From NCBI GenBank assembly GCA_047629975.1, contig JBLHUT010000192.1:1-7028 (forward strand): a stretch of DNA of 7,028 nt. The letters run 5' to 3'. The position numbers and the translations under genes were made by a program. Of this stretch, positions 1 through 5,499 are shown in pieces. The notes below the pieces were generated by a model. That model did not search any database and was not told the origin of the DNA. It saw only the letters and a program-made list of their open reading frames with translations. Position 1 is the first letter of the stretch, and the number at the start of each line of letters is the position of its first letter. The DNA is from JBLHUT01 sp047629975 (lineage in GTDB: Bacteria; Pseudomonadota; Alphaproteobacteria; Rhodobacterales; Rhodobacteraceae).

Positions 1-29
1 CTGCTCATGCCGCCTGTCTAACCGCATGA

Positions 30-71
30 ATTCACGTTGTGAATCCTCAACAGTCAGAGTTGTGCAACAAC
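30..71. promoter_or_regulatory. Two operator-like dyads upstream of the CoA-transferase
   Basis: Two perfect inverted repeats lie close together in the only non-coding stretch before the CoA-transferase. The first is ATTCAC-gtt-GTGAAT (30-44). The second is GTTGT-gca-ACAAC (59-71). Both have a 3-nt centre and the size of a dimeric repressor site. They lie about 120-160 bp upstream of the start codon, so they could serve this operon or a divergent gene beyond the left edge. The TTGT..ACAA pattern resembles sites bound by some GntR/FCD regulators, but that is inference. I see no convincing -35/-10 pair here. The rest of bases 1-190 shows no supportable gene; open frames reach the left edge but are too short to judge. 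Confidence 0.35.
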
Positions 72-190
72 GCCGGCGCGGGGGCTGAAAAGCCGCTTGG
101 TGTGCAAGCACCCTGTACTGGCGAAATAATCTTTGATGCCTTCTTGTTGGAAACGTGATTTGGTTTGCGACGGCAGCGTGGGAGGAATAG

Positions 191-1324
191 ATGGCCAAGC
201 CTTTGGACGGCATGCTTGTGGTATCGGTAGAGCAAGCGCTGGCGGCACCCTTGTGCACGGCGCGGCTGGCAGAGGCCGGTGCGCGGGTGATCAAGATCGA
301 GCGGCCCGAAGGCGATTTCGCACGCGGCTATGACACCGCGGCACGCGGCGCGAGTTCCTATTTCACATGGACCAATCAGGGCAAAGAGTCGCTGTCGATG
401 GATTTTCGCGATTCGCAGGAGGCAGAATTACTGGCCCGGATCATCGCGCGGGCGGATGTGTTCGTGCAAAACCTCGGGCCCGGAGCGATGGCACGGGCAG
501 GTTTCGGTTCGGCAGAACTGCGGGTCAGGCATCCGCGGCTGATCACGGTCGATATCTCGGGATATGGCGAAAGCGACGCGGTACGTCACCTCAAGGCATA
601 CGATTTTCTCATTCAGGCCGAATCGGGTCTGACAGCGGTAAGTGGTGGGGAAAATGAAATGGGCCGTATCGGGGTGTCGATCTGCGACATCGGTGCGGGC
701 CTGACCACGCATGCGGCGATACTGGAGGCGTTGTTTTTACGCGAACGGACAGGACAGGGCGCGGCGCTTGCGGTGTCGTTGTTCGATGTTGCCGCCGATT
801 GGATGAGTGTGCCGCTGATCCATGCCGAACACGGCAAAGGCGCGCCACGTCGCGTGGGGCTGCGGCATCCGTCCATGGCGCCTTACGGTGCGTTCGAGAC
901 CTGCGAAGGTGGTCTGACATTGATCGCCATCCAGAACGAGCGGGAATGGTCGCAATTCTGTCGGCTGGTTTTATGCGATCAAAGTGTGCTTGATGACCGA
1001 CGCTTTTCCTCCAATACGCACCGCGTTGAAAATCGCGGCGCGCTTGAAGGTATGATTTCGTCCGTGACGACGGCGTTGTCGCAACACGATTTCCGGCAAC
1101 GACTGGCAGAGGCGAAGATTGCTTTTGGCGGTGTGAACTCGGTCGATGATCTGGCACATCATCCGGCGTTGCGCCGGCGTCCGGTTGTTGCAGACAACGG
1201 CGCGCGGCTTGATATTCCGGCGTCACCGGTGCGGTGGACCGATCGGCCCGCCGATGCCGAGTTGTCAGCGGCCCCTGCCGCAGGCGCGCATACCGCAGCC
1301 TTGCGAAAGGAGTTTTCAAAATGA
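191..1324 (+). CDS. Class III (CaiB/BaiF family) CoA-transferase
   Basis: A 377-residue cytoplasmic enzyme expected to move CoA from an acyl-CoA donor such as succinyl-CoA onto a carboxylic acid. The N-terminus (residues 5-40, with PLDGMLVVSVEQ and GARVIKIERPEGD) is the family's Rossmann-like start, with the usual KIE-P-GD stretch. LITVDISGYGE (117-127) and YDFLIQAESGL (137-147) are typical of the family. D166 in SICDIGAGL fits the catalytic aspartate that carries the glutamyl/aspartyl-CoA intermediate (Asp169 in formyl-CoA transferase). R184-TGQG-190 and SLFD (196-199) are also standard. At 377 residues it is slightly short for the family but complete. The start is set by GGGAGG at 180-185, five bases before the ATG. 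It overlaps the next gene by four bases (ATGA), so the two are very probably translated together. The hydratase partner suggests a mesaconate-, itaconate- or citramalate-type substrate, which the sequence alone does not prove. Confidence 0.9.
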   Translation: MAKPLDGMLVVSVEQALAAPLCTARLAEAGARVIKIERPEGDFARGYDTAARGASSYFTWTNQGKESLSMDFRDSQEAELLARIIARADVFVQNLGPGAMARAGFGSAELRVRHPRLITVDISGYGESDAVRHLKAYDFLIQAESGLTAVSGGENEMGRIGVSICDIGAGLTTHAAILEALFLRERTGQGAALAVSLFDVAADWMSVPLIHAEHGKGAPRRVGLRHPSMAPYGAFETCEGGLTLIAIQNEREWSQFCRLVLCDQSVLDDRRFSSNTHRVENRGALEGMISSVTTALSQHDFRQRLAEAKIAFGGVNSVDDLAHHPALRRRPVVADNGARLDIPASPVRWTDRPADAELSAAPAAGAHTAALRKEFSK

Positions 1325-2163
1325 CCCAAGGCCCCGATCTTCAGGCATGGCTTGGTCGCGAGCGGGTTGTGCATGACACGCTTGCACCGCAGCCTGCCCG
1401 TTTTATGCAGGCAACGCTTGACCGTGAAAGCACATTCAAGGCCGGCGATGTGCTGCCGCCTTTGTGGCACTGGCTTTATTTTATCGAGGCCAGCCGCGCC
1501 AGTGAACTTGGTCGCGACGCCCATCCCCGAAGGGGCGGTTTTCTGCCGCCTGTGACCCTGCCGCGACGGATGTGGGCGGGGGGGCGTTTTACGTTTCATG
1601 CCCCGTTGGTTCTTGGGGGAGACGTCACGAAACGCTCTGTTATAAAAAACATTACCGAGAAAGAGGGACGCAGTGGGCGGCTGTGTTTTGTCACGGTCGA
1701 GCACACTGTCGTGCAAGCCGGCGTGCTGGCCCTGACCGAAGAGCACGACATCGTCTACCGCGAAGATCCGGATCCGCACGCCCCCAAGGTCCCTTTCGCA
1801 GCGGCCCCGTTGGGGCCCGGGTTTTCACAGGTGGTTGCCCTGACACAGGTGCTGTTGTTCCGGTATTCGGCACTCACGTTCAATGGACACCGAATTCACT
1901 ATGACGTCGATTATGCACGCCAGGTCGAAGGGTACGACGGATTGGTGTTCCACGGCCCGCTCACCGCGACCCTGCTGGTCGATCTGGCCTGCGCACATAC
2001 ACAACAGACACCGGTCCGCTTCGAGTTTCGGGGTGTGGCACCGATTTCAGGTCCAGAGGTGTTCTGGATTGAAGGGCGTAAATCTGGCGACAAGGTTGAC
2101 CTTTGGGCAAGGCGTAAGGACGGCGCCTTGGCGATGTCCGCGACAGCATATTTCCAGCCCTGA
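1321..2163 (+). CDS. MaoC/HTD2-type acyl-CoA hydratase (mesaconyl-C4-CoA hydratase-like)
   Basis: A 280-residue double hot-dog protein expected to add water to, or remove it from, an enoyl-CoA ester. The N-terminal half is the FAS1-like dehydratase domain: GGFLPPVTLPRRMWAGG at 72-88, then RSGRLCFVTVEH near 117-128 and DIVYRED at 143-149. The C-terminal half holds the catalytic hot-dog motif FNGHRIHYDVDYARQ (187-201), EGYDGLVFHGPL (203-214) and a final VDLWARR strand. In place of the D-x-N-P-x-H motif of classic MaoC hydratases it has the H-R-I-H-Y-D form usual for the HTD2/Meh group. An upstream in-frame ATG at 1234 exists, but AAAGGAG at 1306-1312, eight bases before ATG 1321, together with the family N-terminus, sets the start at 1321. 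The 4-bp overlap with the CoA-transferase implies one operon and consecutive steps. No lyase for a product such as citramalyl-CoA is in the window. Confidence 0.85.
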   Translation: MTQGPDLQAWLGRERVVHDTLAPQPARFMQATLDRESTFKAGDVLPPLWHWLYFIEASRASELGRDAHPRRGGFLPPVTLPRRMWAGGRFTFHAPLVLGGDVTKRSVIKNITEKEGRSGRLCFVTVEHTVVQAGVLALTEEHDIVYREDPDPHAPKVPFAAAPLGPGFSQVVALTQVLLFRYSALTFNGHRIHYDVDYARQVEGYDGLVFHGPLTATLLVDLACAHTQQTPVRFEFRGVAPISGPEVFWIEGRKSGDKVDLWARRKDGALAMSATAYFQP

Positions 2164-2230
2164 AACGCATTCGGGTCCGGATAAGGCGCTACAAGGGTAT
2201 TTTGAGGCGGCGTCCCGCTATATCGGTAAA

Positions 2231-2248
2231 AAACTTTTTCACAAGTTT
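2231..2248 (-). terminator. Weak candidate terminator downstream of tRNA-Ala
   Basis: Read on the - strand, about 30 bases past the tRNA CCA end, AAACTT-gtgaaa-AAGTTT forms a 6-bp stem followed directly by more T residues (six T in all up to position 2228). Two further G.U pairs could lengthen the stem. It is A/T-only apart from one pair, so it would be weak. It is the only T-tailed hairpin between the tRNA and the convergent hydratase gene. No clear terminator is visible on the + strand after the hydratase stop at 2163. Confidence 0.3.
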
Positions 2249-2278
2249 CCGACAATCAACGACAGTAACAAGGGGTAA

Positions 2279-2354
<76 letters not shown>

Positions 2355-2377
2355 AACTTGGCGCTGTCTAAGCAAGC

Positions 2378-2416
2378 GCTTCAGAGAGATCAAGCGAAAA
2401 ACGCACTCTCTGAAGC
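2378..2416 (-). terminator. 11-bp perfect hairpin between the FYDLN-acid gene and tRNA-Ala
   Basis: GCTTCAGAGAG (2378-2388) and CTCTCTGAAGC (2406-2416) are perfect inverted repeats around a 17-nt loop. On the - strand the loop contains GCG-TTTTT-CGC, a small nested hairpin. The structure begins 7 bases after the FYDLN stop codon and ends 23 bases before the 5' end of the tRNA. There is no T-run after the stem on either strand, so it is not a textbook intrinsic terminator. It may be a 3'-end stabiliser or an RNase processing site separating the mRNA from the tRNA. Confidence 0.4.
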
Positions 2417-2423
2417 AGCAAGA

Positions 2424-2759
2424 TCAGCTGTCGTCGTCGTTCGTTGCAACGTCTGCAATTTCATCAAGCGAAACTGTGTCGTCGTCGTCATCATCCAGCA
2501 TGTCGTCATCAAGATCGACATCTACGGCATCTTCATCGGCGTCATCCACCACTTCGGTGTCATCATCCAACAGCGATGTATCGTTCGCCGGTGCAGGCTT
2601 GGCTTTGACCGGCTTGGGAGCCATGCGCGATTTGCTGCCAGTGTCGATAATAACGACTTCACCGGTGTAGGGGCTGATGATCGGGTTTTTGCCCAGATCG
2701 TAAAACCGCTTGCCGGTGGTCGGGCACAGGCGTTTAACGCCCCATTCTTCCTTCGGCAT
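2424..2759 (-). CDS. FYDLN-acid family protein (TIGR02300-like), unknown function
   Basis: A 111-residue protein in two parts. Residues 1-45 are a compact conserved head with KRFYDL at 17-22, then GKNPIISPYTGE. Residues 46-60 are a Lys/Pro/Ala linker. Residues 61-111 are about half Asp/Glu, including a run of six Asp at 89-94. This is the FYDLN-acid (PF09538/TIGR02300) architecture, a family of unknown function. Two features are unusual: the motif reads FYDLG, not FYDLN, and the CXXC pairs seen in some members are reduced to C12-P-T-T and S29-P-Y-T, so no zinc site is possible. The start is the ATG at 2759-2757, with TGAGG six bases upstream. A longer in-frame reading up to 2930 lacks family similarity and would overlap the divergent gene. 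No signal peptide or membrane segment is seen. Confidence 0.88.
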   Translation of the reverse strand: MPKEEWGVKRLCPTTGKRFYDLGKNPIISPYTGEVVIIDTGSKSRMAPKPVKAKPAPANDTSLLDDDTEVVDDADEDAVDVDLDDDMLDDDDDDTVSLDEIADVATNDDDS

Positions 2760-2788
2760 ACATAGCCTCACTACTTGATTGTGTTTAC

Positions 2789-2889
2789 TCGAAACGGGCG
2801 CATGCCACACTCGGAGGCCTGTGTCAAACGCAAACACAGATTTCCGGGGGTGTGCACCTGTGCTTTGCTTGCTAGAAACGGGGCATGGC
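2789..2889. repeat. Imperfect direct repeat in the divergent intergenic region
   Basis: The 164-bp gap between the FYDLN gene and the divergent metallopeptidase carries two similar blocks, CGAAACGGGCGCATGCC at 2790-2806 and AGAAACGGGGCATGGC at 2874-2889, differing by one gap and a few bases. Between them is a dyad, CTGTGT (2819-2824) and ACACAG (2834-2839). The region must hold promoters for both strands, and these elements could be operators. No near-consensus -35/-10 pair is evident. Confidence 0.35.
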
Positions 2890-2923
2890 TGCGGGGGCGG
2901 GCCCAGTGGTGCTGAGGGATCGA

Positions 2924-3634
2924 ATGACACAAATCACATTTCCGGGCGCGCCTGTTGTTTGCGTCACGCTGCGTCGGTCGGCGCGGGCGCGTCGCTATTC
3001 GTTGCGGGTGTCGCGGATAAAGGGGTCGGTGACGTTGACGCTGCCGACGCGTGCGTCGCAAGAGGAGGCGATTGCATTCGCGCGTGACAAGCTGGACTGG
3101 ATCCGGGAGCATCTGGGTGCCTGCATGGCGCCGGTTCTTGCTGTGCCGGGGGCGCGTATTCTGGTGGAGGGCACACAAAGGTGTGTGCAGCTCTCGCAAA
3201 GCTCCAGAACGATCGAGCTGACCCCGACCGAATTGCGCGTGCCGGTGAAGGCAGGGAACGTGGGGCTTCACATCGAGGCTTTCTTGAAGCACCGGGCGCG
3301 CGACAGGCTTGCGGTGGCGTCCGACCGTTATGCCGCACAGCTTGGATGCTCGTACAACACTCTGAGCCTGCGGGATACGCGGTCGCGCTGGGGGTCGTGT
3401 TCGTCACAGGGGCGGTTGATGTATTCGTGGCGGCTTGTGCTGGCGCCGCCGCAGGTGCTTGACTATGTTGCGGCGCACGAGGTGGCTCATTTGGCCGAGA
3501 TGAACCACAGCCCGCGGTTCTGGGCGCATGTTGCCACGCTTTGCCCTGACTATGCCCGCCACCGCGCGTGGTTGCGGCAAGAGGGCGAAACCCTGCACCG
3601 CTATCGTTTTCGTGCCGAAGAAATCGCCGGTTGA
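2924..3634 (+). CDS. YgjP/SprT-like zinc metallopeptidase (M48/DUF45 family)
   Basis: A 236-residue predicted cytoplasmic metallopeptidase. The N-terminus is the family's VTLRRSARARRYSLRV (14-29). The catalytic half starts with SLRDTRSRWGSCSSQGRLMYS, about 148-168. Then AAHEVAHLAEMNHSPRFW (183-200) supplies the HExxH zinc motif (H185, E186, H189) and H195 in NHSPRFW as probable third ligand. This order of RWGSC, HExxH and NHSxxFW is diagnostic for YgjP-type proteins, whose substrates are poorly known. An in-frame ATG at 2885 would add 13 residues. I prefer 2924 because GAGGG lies at 2914-2918, five bases upstream, and MTQI matches the usual family start. The gene is divergent from the FYDLN gene and lies 31 bp before the GntR regulator. 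No transmembrane segment or signal peptide is seen, unlike membrane M48 proteases such as HtpX. Confidence 0.9.
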   Translation: MTQITFPGAPVVCVTLRRSARARRYSLRVSRIKGSVTLTLPTRASQEEAIAFARDKLDWIREHLGACMAPVLAVPGARILVEGTQRCVQLSQSSRTIELTPTELRVPVKAGNVGLHIEAFLKHRARDRLAVASDRYAAQLGCSYNTLSLRDTRSRWGSCSSQGRLMYSWRLVLAPPQVLDYVAAHEVAHLAEMNHSPRFWAHVATLCPDYARHRAWLRQEGETLHRYRFRAEEIAG

Positions 3635-3665
3635 TGCTGCCGGACTAGAAAGGCCATATCGCTTC

Positions 3666-4319
3666 ATGATTTTGCAAGCCCGCACCAGTGAACCCGCAAC
3701 GACGGCCGTGCATGACCGGCTCTACCGTGCGTTGCGCAGCAAGATAATGCATGGCGAACTTCCGCCGGGGCATGCGTTGACCCTGCGGGGACTCGGCAAG
3801 GAATACGGCGTCAGCATGACCCCCGCCCGCGAAGCGATGCGTCGTCTGGTTGCGGAAGGGGCGCTTACGCTTTCTGCCTCGGGCAGGGTGAGCACGCCGG
3901 AGTTGAGCAACGAGCGGATCGAGGAGTTGGCGGCGTTGCGCGCCCTTCTGGAGCCTGAGCTTGCGTCGCGCGCTTTGCCGCGGGCGCACATGGCCCTGAT
4001 CGACCGGTTGCAGACGATCAATGGCCTGATCGCCGAGGCTATCGCGCATCAGGATGCCGTTGCCTTCATGCGCCACAACCTTGATTTTCACCGCGCGCTC
4101 TATTTGCGCGCACAAGCACCGGCGATATTGGCTATGGCCGAAACGGTGTGGTTGCAGATGGGGCCGACGATGCGCGCGCTGTATGAAAGGCGTCAACGTT
4201 CCGAGCCGCCGCAAAACCATCGTCACATCATCGCGGCGTTGCACGGTGGCGACGAACCCGGGCTGCGTCTTGCGGTGCGGACCGACGTCACGCAGGGTTT
4301 GCGTATGTTGATGCAATGA
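3666..4319 (+). CDS. GntR family transcriptional regulator, FCD (FadR) subfamily
   Basis: A 217-residue DNA-binding regulator of usual FCD length. Residues 14-75 are the winged helix-turn-helix: VHDRLYRALRSKIMHGELPPG, then LGKEYGVSMTPAREAMRRLVAEG. Residues 83-212 are the all-helical FCD effector domain, starting ERIEELAALRALLEPELA. The FCD metal site is partly kept: N138 and H142 (NLDFH) and H185 (QNHRHI). Where many members have a further His in a REH-like motif near the end, this one has RTDV with D207. That suggests an altered metal or ligand site, or a ligand other than the usual carboxylate. ATG 3666 is taken as start; GAAAGG at 3648-3653 is 12 bases away, so the ribosome site is weak. 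In-frame reading back to 3528 would overlap the protease and is not family-like. The target is unknown; these proteins usually repress catabolic operons. Confidence 0.88.
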   Translation: MILQARTSEPATTAVHDRLYRALRSKIMHGELPPGHALTLRGLGKEYGVSMTPAREAMRRLVAEGALTLSASGRVSTPELSNERIEELAALRALLEPELASRALPRAHMALIDRLQTINGLIAEAIAHQDAVAFMRHNLDFHRALYLRAQAPAILAMAETVWLQMGPTMRALYERRQRSEPPQNHRHIIAALHGGDEPGLRLAVRTDVTQGLRMLMQ

Positions 4320-4352
4320 CGCACGCGGGTTATGCTGGGTGCGGGTGCACCA

Positions 4353-4372
4353 CGCACGGGCTGTGCCGTGCG
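4353..4372 (+). terminator. GC-rich hairpin downstream of the GntR gene
   Basis: CGCACGG (4353-4359) and CCGTGCG (4366-4372) form a perfect 7-bp stem with a 6-nt loop, 33 bases after the GntR stop. It is very GC-rich but has no T-run, so it may only pause polymerase or protect the 3' end. The surrounding 4320-4440 is rich in GCGC/GTGC words and holds no gene that I can support. Confidence 0.35.
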
Positions 4373-4481
4373 CGCGCAAGACCGCCCGGTGCAAGCGTTG
4401 CGCGGTTGCGTGCGCGCCTGCGATCATTTGCACAGAGTTATCATCTGCACGGTATTGTTGTCGGGACTATTGCTTCAGCCG

Positions 4482-4509
4482 TTGACACCCCACCGACAGG
4501 ATGTATAAG
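4482..4509 (+). promoter_or_regulatory. Sigma-70-type promoter of rpsD
   Basis: A consensus -35 TTGACA (4482-4487) and a -10 TATAAG (4504-4509, five of six matches) are separated by 16 bp. This is by far the best promoter match in the window and fits a highly expressed ribosomal protein gene. Transcription would start near 4516, giving a leader of about 130 nt before the rpsD GTG. Confidence 0.75.
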
Positions 4510-4515
4510 CCGCCA

Positions 4516-4647
4516 ACCTGCTCAAAGATGAACGGGCTTATTGGTGTTGGTGGCCCCCGCAAGGGGAACCCTGTCGGCCGCAAGGCAAAGGACAACGCCC
4601 TTCATAGTTTCCGCTTTCGGGAACGCCTTCAAGAAGGAGATCAGACG
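4516..4647 (+). promoter_or_regulatory. Structured 5' leader of rpsD mRNA, possible autoregulatory site
   Basis: The predicted leader can form four successive hairpins. First, CCCC-GCAA-GGGG (4555-4566), extendable by GGT/ACC at 4549-4551 and 4568-4570. Second, GCC-GCAA-GGC (4577-4586), extendable by TGTC/GACA at 4572-4575 and 4591-4594. Both of these end in GNRA (GCAA) tetraloops. Third, GTTTCCG-CTTT-CGGGAAC (4607-4624), a 7-bp stem with one G.T pair. Fourth, CCTT-caag-AAGG (4626-4637), which would mask part of the Shine-Dalgarno AAGGAG (4634-4639). S4 represses its own synthesis through mRNA leaders in E. coli (alpha operon) and B. subtilis (rpsD). A similar role here is inference. Confidence 0.4.
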
Positions 4648-5268
4648 GTGACCAAACGCACCTCTGCCAAGTACAAAATTGACCGCCGCATGGGCGAAAA
4701 CATTTGGGGCCGCCCCAAATCACCCGTCAATCGTCGTGAATATGGCCCCGGCCAGCACGGTCAGCGCCGCAAGGGCAAGCTGTCGGACTTCGGTCTTCAG
4801 CTGCGTGCCAAGCAGAAGCTGAAAGGCTACTACGGCGATCTGACCGAAAAGCAGTTCCGCAAGATCTTTACCGAGGCCGAGCGCGTAAAAGGCGATACGG
4901 GCGAAAACCTGATCGGTCTGCTCGAGCGTCGTCTGGATGCTGTTGTGTACCGCGCGAAATTCGTGGCGACCGTTTTCGCGGCACGCCAGTTCGTGAACCA
5001 CGGCCACGTCACTGTGAACGGTCTGCGGGTCAACATCCCGTCCTACCGTGTCAAAGAGGGCGACGTCATTCAGGTTCGTGAAAAGTCGCGCCAGATTGCT
5101 GTTATCCTCGAGGCCACACAATTGTCCGAGCGTGATGTTCCCGACTACATCGAAGCCGATCACTCCAAGCTGTCTGCCACATTCGTGCGCACACCTGCTC
5201 TGGGTGATGTGCCTTATCCGGTGGTGATGGAACCGAACCTCGTGATCGAATATTACGCACAGAACTAA
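4648..5268 (+). CDS. rpsD: Small ribosomal subunit protein S4 (uS4)
   Basis: A 206-residue primary 16S rRNA-binding protein of the 30S body, needed early in subunit assembly and part of the mRNA entry channel. The N-terminus, TKRTSAKYKIDRRMGENIWG, is the alphaproteobacterial form without zinc-binding cysteines. The S4 RNA-binding domain spans about 94-155, with the signature ERRLDAVVYRAKFVATVFAA at 93-112 continuing to NHGHVTVNG at 117-125. The C-terminus VVMEPNLVIEYYAQN is typical. Length matches the family. The start is GTG 4648, preceded by AAGGAG at 4634-4639 with 8 bases spacing. The frame stays open upstream to an ATG at 4501, but that codon lies inside the promoter. The gene is alone, not in the alpha operon with rpsM/rpsK/rpoA as in E. 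coli. It has its own promoter, leader and terminator. Confidence 0.98.
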   Translation: MTKRTSAKYKIDRRMGENIWGRPKSPVNRREYGPGQHGQRRKGKLSDFGLQLRAKQKLKGYYGDLTEKQFRKIFTEAERVKGDTGENLIGLLERRLDAVVYRAKFVATVFAARQFVNHGHVTVNGLRVNIPSYRVKEGDVIQVREKSRQIAVILEATQLSERDVPDYIEADHSKLSATFVRTPALGDVPYPVVMEPNLVIEYYAQN

Positions 5269-5310
5269 TCAAAGACCGGCCTTACCGGGCCTGTTTGGTT
5301 ACAGTTTCTC

Positions 5311-5339
5311 AAGCGCCATCCCCAAGGGGTGGCGCTTTT
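5311..5339 (+). terminator. Rho-independent terminator of rpsD
   Basis: AAGCGCCA-t-CCCC (5311-5323) pairs with GGGG-TGGCGCTT (5326-5337). This is a long GC-rich stem with one bulged T and a tight loop, followed by TTTT (5336-5339) and further T-rich bases. It lies 42 bases after the rpsD stop and is oriented for the + strand. It isolates rpsD from the MATE gene. Bases 5340-5499 beyond it hold no gene and no near-consensus promoter that I can see, though the MATE gene must start transcription here. Confidence 0.85.
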
Positions 5340-5499
5340 GGTTTGCGGGGCTTGCTTTTTACTTGTCCTGACGCGCGGGGTGCCCTTTGCGGCAACATAT
5401 CCCAAGTTTCGCGTCCGATGCGCGTTGCCGGTAGCGCAGTTTCCGAATTGCGCTTGTCGCGTTTGAAGCTGCGCGCTATCGGAGGGGATGGTTCCCCAG

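Noticed and set aside
1..29. Possible gene ends or starts at the left edge (a + frame stopping at 19-21, and a - strand ATG at 8-6)
   Set aside because: At most nine codons are visible in these two readings, so neither can be supported.
609..1319. Long - strand open frame (236 codons) opposite the CoA-transferase
   Set aside because: Arg/Pro/Ser-rich translation with no recognisable motif, fully antisense to a clear enzyme gene; a GC-rich shadow frame.
1234..1320. Upstream extension of the hydratase
   Set aside because: It lies inside the CoA-transferase. AAAGGAG and the family-like N-terminus favour ATG 1321.
2358..2765. + strand open frame (135 codons) across the FYDLN gene
   Set aside because: It is the complement of the Asp-triplet region and runs through the 11-bp hairpin; the - strand frame has the family motif.
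3645..4433. Long - strand open frame (262 codons) opposite the GntR gene
   Set aside because: Low-complexity His/Arg/Gln-rich translation antisense to a well-supported regulator; no ribosome site or domain.
4501..4647. Upstream in-frame extension of rpsD
   Set aside because: The ATG at 4501 lies between the -35 and -10 boxes, and the translated segment has no S4 similarity; GTG 4648 has an ideal ribosome site.
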